Source: Lanius collurio (taxonomy: Eukaryota > Chordata > Aves > Passeriformes > Laniidae). Taken from it: a stretch of 64,000 bases of DNA. Position 1 is the first letter of the stretch. Each line of letters begins with the position of its first letter. The stretch spans positions 12,249,332 through 12,313,331 of the forward strand of contig JACBWW010000020.1 in assembly GCA_020086605.1 (NCBI GenBank), in the 5' to 3' direction. This document shows, piece after piece, positions 49,441 to 61,726 of the stretch. Made by a program: the position numbers and the translations under genes. A model generated the notes under the pieces. The model was not told where the DNA came from, made no database searches, and saw only the letters and a program-made list of their open reading frames with translations.

Positions 49441-52400
49441 ATTTCAAATCCAAAGCATAGCTTCTGCCAGTTCAATATTCAGCTATTTGGAAAACTGAGA
49501 ACATTTTCATGACTGTGTGATTACTTCACGTTTTCTAAAATACTTCGTTCATACTCCATTGATGTGAACTTTATCATTTAAAAACAGGAATCTATAATTC
49601 AAGAGAAAATTGATCTTCATTACATATTAGCAGTTGCTAGTTTGATATAGTAATGCTCTTAAATGTAGCATGTTTGCAAAAAGGGCTAAAAAGACAATTT
49701 TCTTTTTTTTAAAAAAAAAAAACAACCCAACCAACCAAAGAATCCTCACAAAGTTTCTTAGTCCAGACTTTTAATCTGAAGAGGTAGTTTTATTTCAGCA
49801 TTAAGATCTGCATTTCTAACACAGGCATGTGCGTGTGTGCTTTACAGAAATACAGTTTCTGCATTATTAATAACACAAAAGCTTCCATTTCCTGTCGTAC
49901 AGAATTTCAGTTTTCAACATTTTTCTGATAGCAGTGCTAATTTCCTGAAGTACCAAGACATTCTTGATGCTCTCAGCATTTGAAAATGCATCCATCAGCA
50001 CTTAAGTTATCTGTAGAACTGATATTAAAGGTCTACCTCATGTACTGTTAAACAAGACTACATAAAACTAACCTGGCATTTCACAATTTCTTTAACCTTC
50101 TCTCTGCCAAGACAAACACAAAAAGAATCACTGTTAAAACTAAAAACTTCCAAAGTTTAGCAGAAAGCTAGGAGGTTATTCATTTCTGAGGAAGGCATTA
50201 TCCCAAGACTGATCTAATGAGGAAAGTTTCTTTAGTCACATTCATTTCACATAAGACAGTGGCTGGTTTCCTTCCTTACTCAAGAAACTGTTCATATGTT
50301 AGGCACAAGACCTCTTTAAAATGAACTGTTTTCAGGTTTTAACAGTTTTCTTCCTGAGTTATCCTTCACCCAAATGTTATTCATTTTTGAGTTAGGACCC
50401 TCTAAAAATGTTTCAGTTAAATTCTTTTATGAGAAAACAAGAGTCCTAATAAGCAATGCTTACATATTTCACTTGAAATAGGTGTATATATATATATAAA
50501 TTTATAAATATTAGGATTTTCCAGTAATTAACTGGCACTTCCAGTAACTTTAGGACCTATCAACAAATTCTTCTTACTATAGAAGTATTTCAGACTTGTT
50601 TCTACAGAATGATTTCTGTTACATTTTTGTTTCAGTCTTCATCTTTCCAAAGACTGCATGCTGCTGTATGTGTGTGCCTGCTATCCTTAGGAAAGACCTT
50701 CAGCCTTCCTTTTTCTGCAGCATTCACTAAAATAACATTTAGGATTCTCTAACTTTTATCTAATTATCTTTTCTATCTTAAAACAGGATTAAGCCATGAA
50801 CCCATTTGCAGTCAACAGTTAAAAAAACTCACTGATTTAGAAATATTGAAGTACCAGGATAAAGTACTACAGGAAATTTTACTTGCAAATTGGTTCATTA
50901 ATTTGTCCATATATGAAGAATTTTTTAAAAATTTTGGAATTAGAAAGAACTAATGAAAGTTTTATTCATGATGGTATTCCTCTGAAGACTGCTAATATGA
51001 CAGAAAGGCCTGTGCTTTAAATATTTTTTTTTAAAAAACACAAACAAACTATATAGTAGAAAAACTCCAAATCTTCTCATTCAAAATTTAAATTTGGATG
51101 TGAATTCAAGAAATATAAATTTTCTCAATTATGTATTGGCTTGAGCAAAATTTGATAGCAAAACTTTGCAAGTTTTCAGTGTATCTTTATTGGCTTTATT
51201 TCTAATCTGTTTAATGACAACATGCATTTTCTTCATGCTAATTCATTTTTATTTTCCATTACTTTTAATAAGAATTTTAAAATACAAAAATGCCAGGCGA
51301 ACAGAATTCTCCCCCACACCTCACAACATCCCACTCAGGTATGGAACAAAAACTTATTCCAAGTATTTTTCCTGTTTTCATCTTTGGAATATAATGCTTT
51401 AAATATTGAAATTGTATTAGTTTAACTTAAAACCTGTTCAGGAACACACATATGTCATGGTGTATATCATCTAGCTAGCCAGTTAGCTGCACCAAGATTT
51501 CAGTGAGGGAAATCTTTGTAAAATGACTTAAAAAAATGGTTAACAATTCACTGCATGATTTGGGGCTGAACACTAAAGGACCGGTAAGGACCTTTCCCTT
51601 GCCAAAAAAACCAGGGTAGTCAGATATTATTTTTCCATCCTTTGTTAAGAGTTACTTTGCTATTCTTTTGCATCCCTAAATGGTAGAAGGCAGTAGAGAC
51701 TTCTGTTGGCCACATGCAACAAGTTGCAGTGGAATCTGGGGTGGAAGGTGCAGGCAAGAATCTCTTGGATTTCCCAACTCCAGCTCCCTGCGAGCCCAAA
51801 GACAGAGACTCCTCTCCAAGAGCAGACAGGAGAGTTGAGTACTTACTCTGCTCCATGGACATCTCTCCCAAAATAAAAATACGCCAGTCAGGTTAACTGA
51901 GCTCATTTACCTTATTTCTGACAAGGAAAGGAAAAAGAGATGAGTACTATACAGCTGACTCAGGATGGCAAGAAATGGTTCCTTACAGTTCAAGATATTC
52001 ATGCCAAGAATATTGCAACGGCAGTTTTCAAAATTTCAAAGTTTTCAAAATCAACTGTAACTACAGGTTCGCCCTGACACATTTTCCTTCTTGTAACTTA
52101 CCAAAAAAAACCACAATAACATTTTGCATTCAATTGCCATGAATATTCAACAATTAGACTTTGAATGTTAAGAAGCTTTGGTATGAAGAATTCTCCCAGG
52201 AAGAAGAGAGAAACCCATTCAATGACTGCTGAATCCATCCCACAAGCTAGGTTTTCGGGTACTGGATAGAAACAACAGGTTTTCACATATAATTTGAATC
52301 CTGGAGTGACTGGCAGGATGATTCAGGAAACAACTTGGGATAGCTAATCTATTTAAAAACAAAACAGTCATTTGGAAAAAAAATAAAATTCTGTTATAAA

Positions 52401-55400
52401 TAAATATAAACTTTATGTTAATAAATCCTACTTTTACTTTGAAAGTAAGTATTCATTTTCCCAGACAGAAATTAAGCACATGCTTATATAGAAATATTAC
52501 ATTGTCATCAATTGAGAAAGGCTTGAATTACCTTAGCCTTCATCTGTTAAAATCTGTTATTTCAAAATATACTGCTAGAATTGAATGCAAGAATTGGTCA
52601 AAAAACATTTTAAAACCTTGCATGCCAGTACAGAATATACTCTACAGGAACATATAAACATTAGCCCATACATGGTAAAAAGATTTTAAAAGTTACATTC
52701 AAGTCAAATATATTTTTCATTGAAACTTAAAATTTTAAATTTCGAAGGTGTACTGAAAACTCAAAACCAAAATTTTCCACTGCAAATCAGAAGTTCACAA
52801 ATTAAAAATATAAAATTACAAAAAATGCAAAATTTCCTTACTAACTCTAGCTTCAAAAATTGCAATTACTCCATAAACTATGATTTTCCCAATAAAATTT
52901 TGCAGTCTCCTCTTATGGAAGAAAAAAGTGAAAAGGTTGCGTGGGAACAAAAACTACATTTCTAGTTAAAAGACCTGTGGTTTACAGACAATCTTTAGAG
53001 TCAAAAAACCTGTTGAAACAAATAAATGACAACAAAGATCTTTCACATATCTTCCTTTAAAACAAGATCATCTCGTTGAAGATGGAAAAAACAGTCTCAA
53101 TGGAAAAACTGTATCACTTCTGAATAATATACATTGGATGTAATTATTTTACACAACTTGTAACCTTGATTTGAGCATTAAAAAATTCTAACTTAAAGAA
53201 AATTGGTTCTTAATTTATTCCAAATCATACTGTGACAGCTGATGTTCTTGGTCACAGTCATTTGTTCACACCATGCACATAAGGTGACACAGCTAAGGAG
53301 GAACTATAAGGGGAAGTATCTCCACTCATGAAATTTAGCTTTCATTTTTGCATAATTACATTGTCTTTGAAAAAAACCACACAACTGTTTTTGTGAAATT
53401 CCACAAAATTTCAGCATTTCCTACATAATGCATGCAAAGTTACTGCATAGTTTTCCATCTTATTGCATATTGGCTCATATTTTCCAAGGAAAAACATACA
53501 CATGCACTCAATATGCAAACATGTATAGTATATTATGTATCAGAAAGAATAACTGCGTGTTGAACTTCAGTATGAAGCTCAAGCTCTGAAGAGGATGTAG
53601 CCTGGTTTTATTGAGGACATACTGTAACTATTTGATGATATTAACAGACATTGAATTTCAATGAAAATCTATTCTTTGTGATATGTAGAATATTCACCCC
53701 GACCAGTTTAGACTGCATTGAAGTTATTCAGATTTAATTAGGGGGAAAAAAAAGCCTTGGCATGCTTCATCTCCACTTCAGCAGAGGAATTTTTAAACAT
53801 ATGTTAAAGATGTCATATGTATTCATTCAGTTCCATGCAATAAATTCAATAATAGACAAAAACATTCCAAAGATATTTCTAGCACTTTATTTTCCATGGA
53901 TGGTGACCAATCAGAGAAACCCTAAAGCCTAATTGCAACACTTTCTCCATACAGAGAATTATGAATTCTATCTACTATAGAGAGTTATGAAGTACACCAA
54001 ATTTTTATTAATATCAAGTTTTTAACTTATTCTCTGGCATTTGACAAGTGTATGTGGATGATGAAGGTTGTGCTTTTTTTCAAAGTAGTGATAACTTTCT
54101 TTTTGCACAGGTTCATTCAAATAGACACTTCTTCACCAAACAAAAAACTCCAAGAATCATAAGGCAAGTTCTAGTGCATGTCTCCCTTTTGGTGCTGAAG
54201 GATAAACAGAAAACCTCAGACAAATCTTTCCACACGCTAGAAGATGAGTAATTGAAATATTTGCAAATGTATACTTTTTATATACAGCCTAACCAGACGA
54301 GTAAATTAATAAGATGTTAAACTAAGATGCTAAATTCTTGCTGATGATTGCCTGAGGTGATAGCAAAGATATTTTTTAGACATAAGGTGGACCTCAAAGC
54401 CTTGCTTCTTTCTCTTCAGGCAAATACTTGGAATAAAAGCTGGGTCTTAGAATACCCAAAATGATGAGAAATGTCATTGCACAAGTACATTTCAAAATTC
54501 CCTAGGCTGTCAATAGCAGATGAAAGTGTATTTTTAACTGATGCATGGAACAAAAAGTACATGAATATAGCACAATTCATTCTGCTAAGATGTACTTTTA
54601 CTTCTGTCCTAAAAAATGCATTTGGCATGGATGCACAGAAGCAATAATCCTTGTCTCCTGACAAAGGGCATTATGCAAAACCTTGGATTTCCATATTCTC
54701 TCTAAAACCAGCAGTGCTCAGTAGGCATTTCTGAAAGCCTTCACAAGGAGACGTAAGCAAGAGATACTTCCCTCCCTCCCTTTTGGTCTTTAACAGAATC
54801 TACCTATCCATCATCTTCTTGTTTCTTTGAGAAGACAAATAAGAAGGTATTTTCAAGTCATCAAAAAGATTGATCTTCAGTTTGATCACCTAAAGGATGA
54901 AAGACCTTTTCCTAAATAATCCAAAGTCCAGGCTGAAATCTGGCAGAAGAATGACTGAATTCACATGTGCAGGCAAGAACAACAGGTGGAATGCTTGTCT
55001 TGAAATCAGGCTGGAGGTCTTCCAGAGAGTTTAGACATCAAATGGAAACTAAGCAAAACTAAACCCATGTACTGGCTAGAATATACAGGAAGAAAACTGA
55101 TTTCAGAACTAGCTTTGAGCATGCTTAACCACTTCACTGGAGATTCCACTGTTATCAAAAGGCAAAAAAGGTATTGTCTAAAAATTTTCTTTGAAAGACA
55201 TTTGAATTTTGACTTTCCCTGTTGGATTCTGGGTTTCAGACTGCAGAAAAGACTTCATTCATTCATTTTTATGAGGAAGATATTTCTTCTCTTTGGTTGA
55301 GGCACTATATAGTTTAGACTTTCTTAACCTAATATTTCTTCTGATGGTTCTTAAGCTATGGAAGATTAAAGTGTGTGCTATTTTTTAACTCAAGTGAGAT

Positions 55401-57584
55401 TTCATATCAATCTGATTTATATCAGACACTTAATAATTGTGTTCTTTGACACAACAGACTCCTGAAGTTAAACGTTTCTATTTAACTGAGTGTTTGTCAG
55501 TGTTATACGAATATTGCTGTTCGTTTGTTTTCCTCTCCCTTGCCACAATCACTTTGTATAATGAGATGTGGCACTATTGCAAGTTCAAACCCCAGTTTAT
55601 GGATTGCATGAAAGTAACTGTCACTTGTAATCATTATCAGTAAGGGGTTTTGGGGGTGGGGGTTTTTTGTCTTATATGCAGTGATAGCGTTTTGTTTGCC
55701 TGCCTCTATTATTCAGAGCAGGTAACTTAAGGTTGTGATTGTGCAATTCATGGTGATGCCTGGAGATATATAGAGAACTCCATTCAAGGAAAACTCAATT
55801 ATTTATTTATCACTAATTCATTCATGTACTGAGGCAAAGAGCATGCTTAAGGAGAAAGAGAATTTCCCTCTTTTATTTTTAAAGGGTTGTAAAAAGTCTC
55901 TTACATCAAACACTATCTTCATAATCATCTCACTTAAACTTCATATTACTAACTAAATTATAACTTAGGATCATTATACTATTTAGGGCATAATAAAACG
56001 AGGAAATATGCAGCTTTCAGCTCATTATGAAATTTCTCATTATCCTGGCTTTGTTTAGGACAATTGCTTGAATATGCATTTAGGACAGGCAGAAAGCCAA
56101 CTATTTGTCCCTTAAACTGAATAGGGACTTTGGCAAACTCCAACCCCCACAGCAAATGAGTTTTCAGAAATAGCCATTCTCCTTTGAGCAGACTAGCTGG
56201 TACGGTGCCAAATTTGGTACATCCTGGAAGAGGGTGAGAGGCAAGGGCAGGGCAGGAAGTGCAGAGAGGAGAAAAACAACAAGACATAAATGAAAGCAAG
56301 CATTAAAAATCTTCAGAGAAATTCAGAAGATAATGTGCCAGATAAAGGAGACAGCAAGACAGAAGAACAGTGCAGAGTAGCACGAAAAATGTTCAGTTTG
56401 TATGTTGTCCATCAGGTAGAGTCCTTGCACCACAGTGCCTGACTCCTTCTACTCTAAGATTGGGTTTGCAGTTTCCTATGCCTGACAACTTTTTCTTTCC
56501 AGAGTGAAACATTCTACTTTGAGCTCTTCTTCTTGAGTCTGTATCCATAGCTTCATTGGGCATCTTTCTCCTATCCTGTTGACTATCATAAAAAGAGTTG
56601 AAAAACAACATAACATTACAAGCCCTCTTACATTTAGAAACTGCTAAAATTAGGCTCTTATAAACTAAGCTTCTGTCTTCTTTACTATGAAGATTTCAGC
56701 CTTCTAAAAAGGGAAAAAAAGTCAGACATTTTTCAAGTAGAGAATGGAGAACCATTAGTGCTTTTATACCTCCTTTTAAGACACCAGAAACTTACAGACA
56801 ATCTACAAGCAGATTTACACTCATATGTGCACAGAACACATTTTTTTAAATTAAGAGACCTCCAATTTTATTCCTACAGTGTATGTTCCAGCTCCTCTGC
56901 AGATGCTAATACATAACCATTCCATCTTGGGAGTTTTCCAGCCCCAGCTTGTGGGGACCTAAGATGCCCTTGTCAATAGCCTGCCTTGGCTTTGTGGAGT
57001 CCCTTGCCAATGGTCTCTCTACTGGTGTCAGGTGCTGAACTCCATCACTGGATATCAGGAAAAGGATAGACCTTCCGTAACTCCTTTCTGTAGCACACAG
57101 TCCCCCCTCCTCAGGCTGCACACAAGAGTCTGTCTGTAAAGGGTGATATGGTAGAAGGATGATGAGTTGTGGTTTATAAAAGAGCAAGGGTTACAGAGAG
57201 AGCACTAGTGAACTCGGAGAGGAAAATAGAGAAAATTAGGCGAGGATAAAAGAGTGCAAGAAAGATGAGACAAATGAGTGCACAGCAGTAAACCATCTCT
57301 AGCTACACACTCAGCATCAAATGCTAACAGAGTTTGCATTCAAAATTCCTAAGAAAGTTCATTCATGGGCTGATAGTGAAGAACTGTTCCATTTTGGTTT
57401 TCCTTCTCTAAACTGAAGTAACACCTGTGTGCCATGGACCTATCTGAATATGTTATGTATCATATAATTCCGTAGAAATATTTCTCCTAACTCTCCATAC
57501 TCTTTTCTATGACTTCATACATTATTTTTAAAGCAGACTAAAGAGGAGATCCTAAAACTTAGGTCTAGCAGGAAAGTAGTGCAA
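49441..57584. other. Eight-kilobase unique AT-rich non-coding stretch
   Basis: No gene or transposon is recognised. There is an adjoining T-run and A-run near 49702-49721 and a (TA)n tract at 50484-50499. A slightly GC-richer patch lies at 51700-51900. Two further GC-richer patches (56210-56260 and 56900-57190) give minus-strand frames of 106 and 93 codons with no recognisable motif. Confidence 0.6.
50484..50499. repeat. (TA)n microsatellite
   Basis: About seven TA units lie in AT-rich DNA. Confidence 0.85.
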
Positions 57585-57738
57585 CATTTTACACTGGAAC
57601 AGGTTGCCCAGAGAAGTTGTTGATACCCAAACCTTGAAACTGTTTCAGTCCAGGTCAGATGGGGCTCTGAGCAACCTGGCCATGGGGGGCTGAAAGAAGA
57701 CAAGCTTTAAGGTCCCTTACCATTCCATGACTCTAAGA
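57585..57738 (+). mobile_element. CR1 LINE 3' tail
   Basis: This short CR1 remnant begins at about TTTTACACTGGAACAGGTTG. GCCCAGAGAAGTTGTTGAT, GCTCTGAGCAACCTGG and TTTAAGGTCCCTTACCATTC follow. It ends CCATGACTCTAAGATT. All are typical CR1 3' blocks. The AAACTGTTTCAGTCCAGGT part corresponds to the decayed final coding segment. It is too short and broken to code. Confidence 0.87.
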
Positions 57739-60467
57739 TTTAGCAGCTTTTTCAAAGACATTATAATCAATCTTACTTGACCCATCTTTGTAATTAAACC
57801 AAAAAAGTTTGATAAATTTTCTCCTGTTATTTTCCAAAGCTTATCTTTTTAGTTGCTTGATCTTAACAATTTGTGTATGTCTTTTCTTAGACTATGAAGG
57901 TGAATCAAATCATTTGGCTACAGAGTCCTGTTCAACTTTCTGTTTACTGTCCACAGAGCACAATGTCATTGGCTCACAATCAAACAGGCAGTCTGAAAAT
58001 TGTATTAAATACACAGCTTTCCAAAATCTGGTTCATCCAAATTCAATTTCTGAAATCTAATACGGTCTTGTCTCTCAGTTTCTTTAAAAAAACCTAATGA
58101 AATATTACATAGAAGCAATAGAATACTGTAGAATGGAGTCATTACAATATTCAGGCTAAGATACAAATTCAAAGGACTCATTCACTATGCAGATTAAATC
58201 CTCACCTCTTTTTGACACTGCACTTAGAGATCATTACAATAAAGATAGTATTTTAGCTGCTTTTTAATTTTTTTTTTCTACGAGGGCATAGAGGGAATAG
58301 AGCTGTACTTGATGCTCAATCTTGCATATTTTTCTGCTAAGTGGATCAATACTCCTGCCCTGTTCCATGCCCCCCCCCCTTCTTCCTTCACTAGCAAAAC
58401 AGGCCGTAAAAGTTACAACTTGCTGTAGAAGGAAGTATGAAAAAAGATACATAATAATGCACATTACTGGAATAAGGAAGCAGGGTTACCAATCTCAAGA
58501 GGAAAATGGTAGCAGAAAGGAAGTAGAATGATCTTTTTCACTGCTAATGTGTGGCAGGGTGACCAAAAGGCACACTCCAGTGTGCTGCAGCAGGCTCACA
58601 TCCAGCCTCGGGAGATGTGTGTTGCAGTATAGGGAATGCAACTGCACCTTTCACAAGTGAGAGGGAGAATGGAGGGTGGAGCCAATGACCATGTCCATTC
58701 CCTTCCACAGGTCTATACTTAGATCTCAGCATTTTCCCTCTATCACATAAAATACACAGAGAAGTGTCCTGGGGATTACACATCATCAACAGTGCAGAAC
58801 CTGACAATGATGGCACAGAGGAAGAGAGACAGTAGCAGTGCTAATTCAGGTATAAGAATTACTGAGAGCCCTGATAGTGCGAGAGAACTGCTCCATCCTC
58901 AGAAAACAACAACAACCTATCAGCACCAACTGAGGACTTCAGCAAGCAATCAAACCCTTTAAGAGACTAACTCCTCTGAAAAGTGTTGTGAGGAGTCTGA
59001 ATTCAGCAGTCAATGGTATTTTGTATCCTGCAGAAAGTCAAATACAGAAGCAGTGAGAAGGATTAAACCACAACTTCGTTTTTCATTAGGATCGGCATTT
59101 GGTGATTGTTATTTCAGCTGTTTGGTTCTTTCTGTTAGTGTACTTGGAGGTCTTTCCCCAAGAAAAAGGAAAGAAATTTCATCATCTACTACAGAGAGAG
59201 AGCCCTGGCTATTAATAATACTCCAGAGCAGAAGGAGAGGCTCAGACCTGATGCTGCTCCATAGCAAAGTAACAGAGCAGCATCCAGTAGACAGCCTTGT
59301 CTTCTATATAAAATTAATTTAGCTATGCCCTTTGCATACTCACAGGTCTCCATCATACCTCAAAACCATCAAAATGTTTCCTATTTTCAGCTAATGCAGA
59401 TTTAGATTTTTATTCTGTAGTCCCCTAATAAAGGCCAGTGTCTTGTTTATAACAATGCATCATGTGAAGCACTGTACCCTAAAAATTAAACCAGGATGGC
59501 ATAATACGCTGGGAATAGTCCACAAAACATAACACCACTGAACAGAATTCACCTCCCAGGGTCCTTCTCAACACACAGCACACACAACTGGAGTCACTAC
59601 CAGAGTACAGCCAGCTCACCCCAGGAAACCACATCATCTCCTACTAGCCATCAAACCACACACAGATAAGCAGCAGCCACAGTTTAAAAATCCAGTGTAA
59701 GAGCTAGTAAGGAATTTTAGGGATACTAACTATATCTCCAGTGTCCTAACCACAGAAGTTATCTTATACTGGATATAATACATGAAGTATTTGGATTAAT
59801 TTCTCTTCTATTCTGTACTTAGAATTATTGCAGATCTGAACCATGAACAGCCATGACCAGCTCTGAGTTTGCTCTATCCATGGTCTCAGGGTACTGAGAT
59901 CTAATATGGCACTTCGCTATCTGAGTAGTTTTAGGTTAATGGAAATTAGATAACAATGTTGATAAGACAGAATTATCATTAAAGTTGTGTATGCATAATG
60001 TAGCAATGTGCATAAATAGACTTAGAATATACATTCTAAAAAATAACAAGAACATTTTTCTTTAAATAGTGACAAGAATAAAAATCTTAGATTGGATATT
60101 TTTGTTGAGGCTTCAAGAAAGAGACATAAAACAAAAAAATTCATTCAGAACCCATCACTCAAAAAGCTATAAAAAAAAATTGTTGACAGATGTAGAAGGT
60201 CAAAACACGTTTTCTGGGAGCAGGAAAGAAAAAAAATACAACTGACCAAGACAAAAGATCAAATTGCAGAGATAGTGCAAGCAGAGTGCAGGCTACCCTT
60301 TCAGAGCATATTACCATATCTCTGCTCTCATATTTGAGAGACAAAAATCCAGCATATTTTAAATAAATTGCATTTAGCTCAAGAAAGAGAGAAAAAGAAA
60401 TGTAATAACAGCTCCAGAGTATCAGATTTACATGTGTGAAAATTTTCATAAGCAAGTAGGCTGAGAT
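57739..60467. other. Unique AT-rich non-coding DNA
   Basis: No gene is recognised. A run of ten C residues lies at 58370-58379. A GC-richer patch at 58550-58820 gives a 90-codon minus-strand frame without motifs. A 127-codon minus frame at 60159-60542 runs from unique sequence into the ERVL remnant and is hydrophobic and phenylalanine-rich, as expected for a reverse-strand A-rich region. Confidence 0.6.
58370..58379. repeat. (C)10 homopolymer
   Basis: Ten consecutive C residues. It is notable only because C or G runs are rare in this AT-rich window. Confidence 0.9.
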
Positions 60468-60502
60468 AGGTAAGAACATGGAAGGGGACACAGCCAGAAG
60501 AG

Positions 60503-61394
60503 CTAACCTGCAGGAACACAGCACATCTGTACAATGAATCATTACAATTACACAGCAGCTTTAAAATTCTCAAACATATGCATCACCTCTCTGGGCATCA
60601 TGTGGGAACTCACACATCTTCCAACTTTGACATAACACCTTTCTTGTATATTTTGCTTACATATATGTTCTAGCAACCCCTCCACACCTACTTTTACTTA
60701 CTTATCTCATACTGCTTATACATATTACTCTGCTTTTAGACTTAACTCTATTTTTACCTAACACAGGACATAAAAATTTTACTTACTTATACTTTTCACT
60801 TACTTAACACAGTACTTATACATTTTATCAATTTATCCATAATACAGCACAGGCAAATGTTGCAACTGCAGTGGCACGAGATTACACTTTGCTTGATTAG
60901 TTCCTCTACTTTGTCCAAGAACTCCACACACACTTTTCAGGAAATAGGATTGGTTCTAGTCCCATGCAGCACAGTCCTTTTTATCTATTCCTTACAGTTT
61001 TGGTTCTTCATTTTTCAGCTTCTTCTTTTCCAATTTAGCACAATTTACCTTTCAGTCCTTGATGCTCCAAATCCAGGCAAGCAGAGTCAAGACAATGGCA
61101 GCAGCCAAATTAGTCCAGGAAATCCAAACAACCAGACAGTCAAAGACAAACTACAGAGACCAACTACAAGCCTGTCCCACCCCTCCCTCTCTCCTTCCTT
61201 CTCTTCTCTGAATATTCTGATTGGGCTTAAAATCCCTCCAGGAGCTGATCTGCTACAGCTGAAGGTGGAGGGCCAGGTGAAGCTGGTGAGGGTAATTCCA
61301 GCCTGGTCTCACTCTGAGGGCTCCAATAGGAATAACTACAGATGGTTTGGCTGGGCCACACTGTCATGATTCAAAACACCTTACAACACTAATC
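60503..61394. mobile_element. Solo LTR, copy 2 of the unnamed two-copy family, nested in an ERVL LTR
   Basis: The LTR spans 60509-61388 (880 bp), from TGCAGGAACACAGCAC to CTTACAACA. It is flanked by CTAACC (60503-60508) and CTAATC (61389-61394), a 6-bp target duplication with one transition. It is homologous along nearly its whole length to 27943-28711: AGCTTTAAAATTCTC, GGGCATCATGTGGGAACTCA, TTTTCAGGAAATAGGATTGG, AGCTGATCTGCTA and TGTCATGATTCAAAACAC occur in both. The main differences are a 111-bp segment at about 61125-61235 present only here and an extra stretch near 60855-60880. No AATAAA is obvious. The duplicated ends fit a class II (ERVK-like) integration. Confidence 0.85.
60857..61369 (+). 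other. 170-codon open frame inside LTR copy 2, unrecognised product
   Basis: This is the longest frame in the window that is also partly kept in another copy. An ATG at 60857 opens a 170-codon frame ending at TGA 61367-61369, 19 bp before the LTR end. The first 75 residues are hydrophobic, with one or two possible membrane segments (FWFFIFQLLLFQF). The rest is polar, proline- and serine-rich, then a charged tail (KVEGQVKLVRVIPAW). The tail and stop align in phase with copy 1 at 28487-28692, and the length difference between the copies is 37 whole codons. Copy 1 carries a stop within it. Some retroviral LTRs, such as that of mouse mammary tumour virus, do encode a protein, but nothing here identifies this one. 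Chance is quite possible. Confidence 0.2.
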
Positions 61395-61726
61395 TGATTT
61401 GGCCATTGGGATATTCTGTACCATGAAACACCATGTTCAATAATAAAAATTTGGGTAGAAGAAGAAAGAAGGAGTGCTTCCAAGTTAGTCATTGCTCAGA
61501 GACTGGCAGAGCATTGCTCCTTTTATGGGAGGTGGTGAGTGGCTGCCTTTGCATTACTTGAGGTATTTCTATTCTTTCCTTTGTTTGTTTTAAATGTCTT
61601 TATACCAACCCACAGGTTTTCTCCCTTTTGCAATTCCTGTCCTGTCCAACATCTTCCTGGAAAGGTAGGGTAGGGAGGAGCAAATGGTACTGTGGGCACC
61701 TACTTGCTGGCTGGGGTCAAAACACA

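Larger units (their letters stand above)
60468..61726 (+). mobile_element. Old ERVL-type LTR fragment, split by a younger LTR
   Basis: Two pieces of one old avian ERVL LTR are visible. The left piece is about 60468-60508 and includes GGAAGGGGACACAGCC and the AGCTAACC side of the break. The right piece, 61389-61726, reads CTAATCTGATTTGGCC, GGGATATTCTGTACCATG, a TATA-like CAATAATAAAAATTTGGG and CTCAGAGACTGGCAGAGCAT. It continues with TTTAAATGTCTTTATACC, CAACCCACAGGTTTTCTC, and an end near GGCTGGGGTCAAAACACA. This order matches a very common bird ERVL LTR type that I know. The 5' part of the LTR is missing. The break between the pieces is filled by the LTR at 60509-61388. Confidence 0.82.

Noticed and set aside
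56906..57187. 93-codon minus-strand frame with fairly protein-like translation
   Set aside because: No motif, splice context or repeat match was recognised, and the length is within chance. It is only worth a database search.
60159..60542. 127-codon minus-strand frame, hydrophobic
   Set aside because: It spans unique A-rich DNA and the start of an ERVL remnant. The hydrophobic residues come from T-rich codons opposite A-rich sequence.
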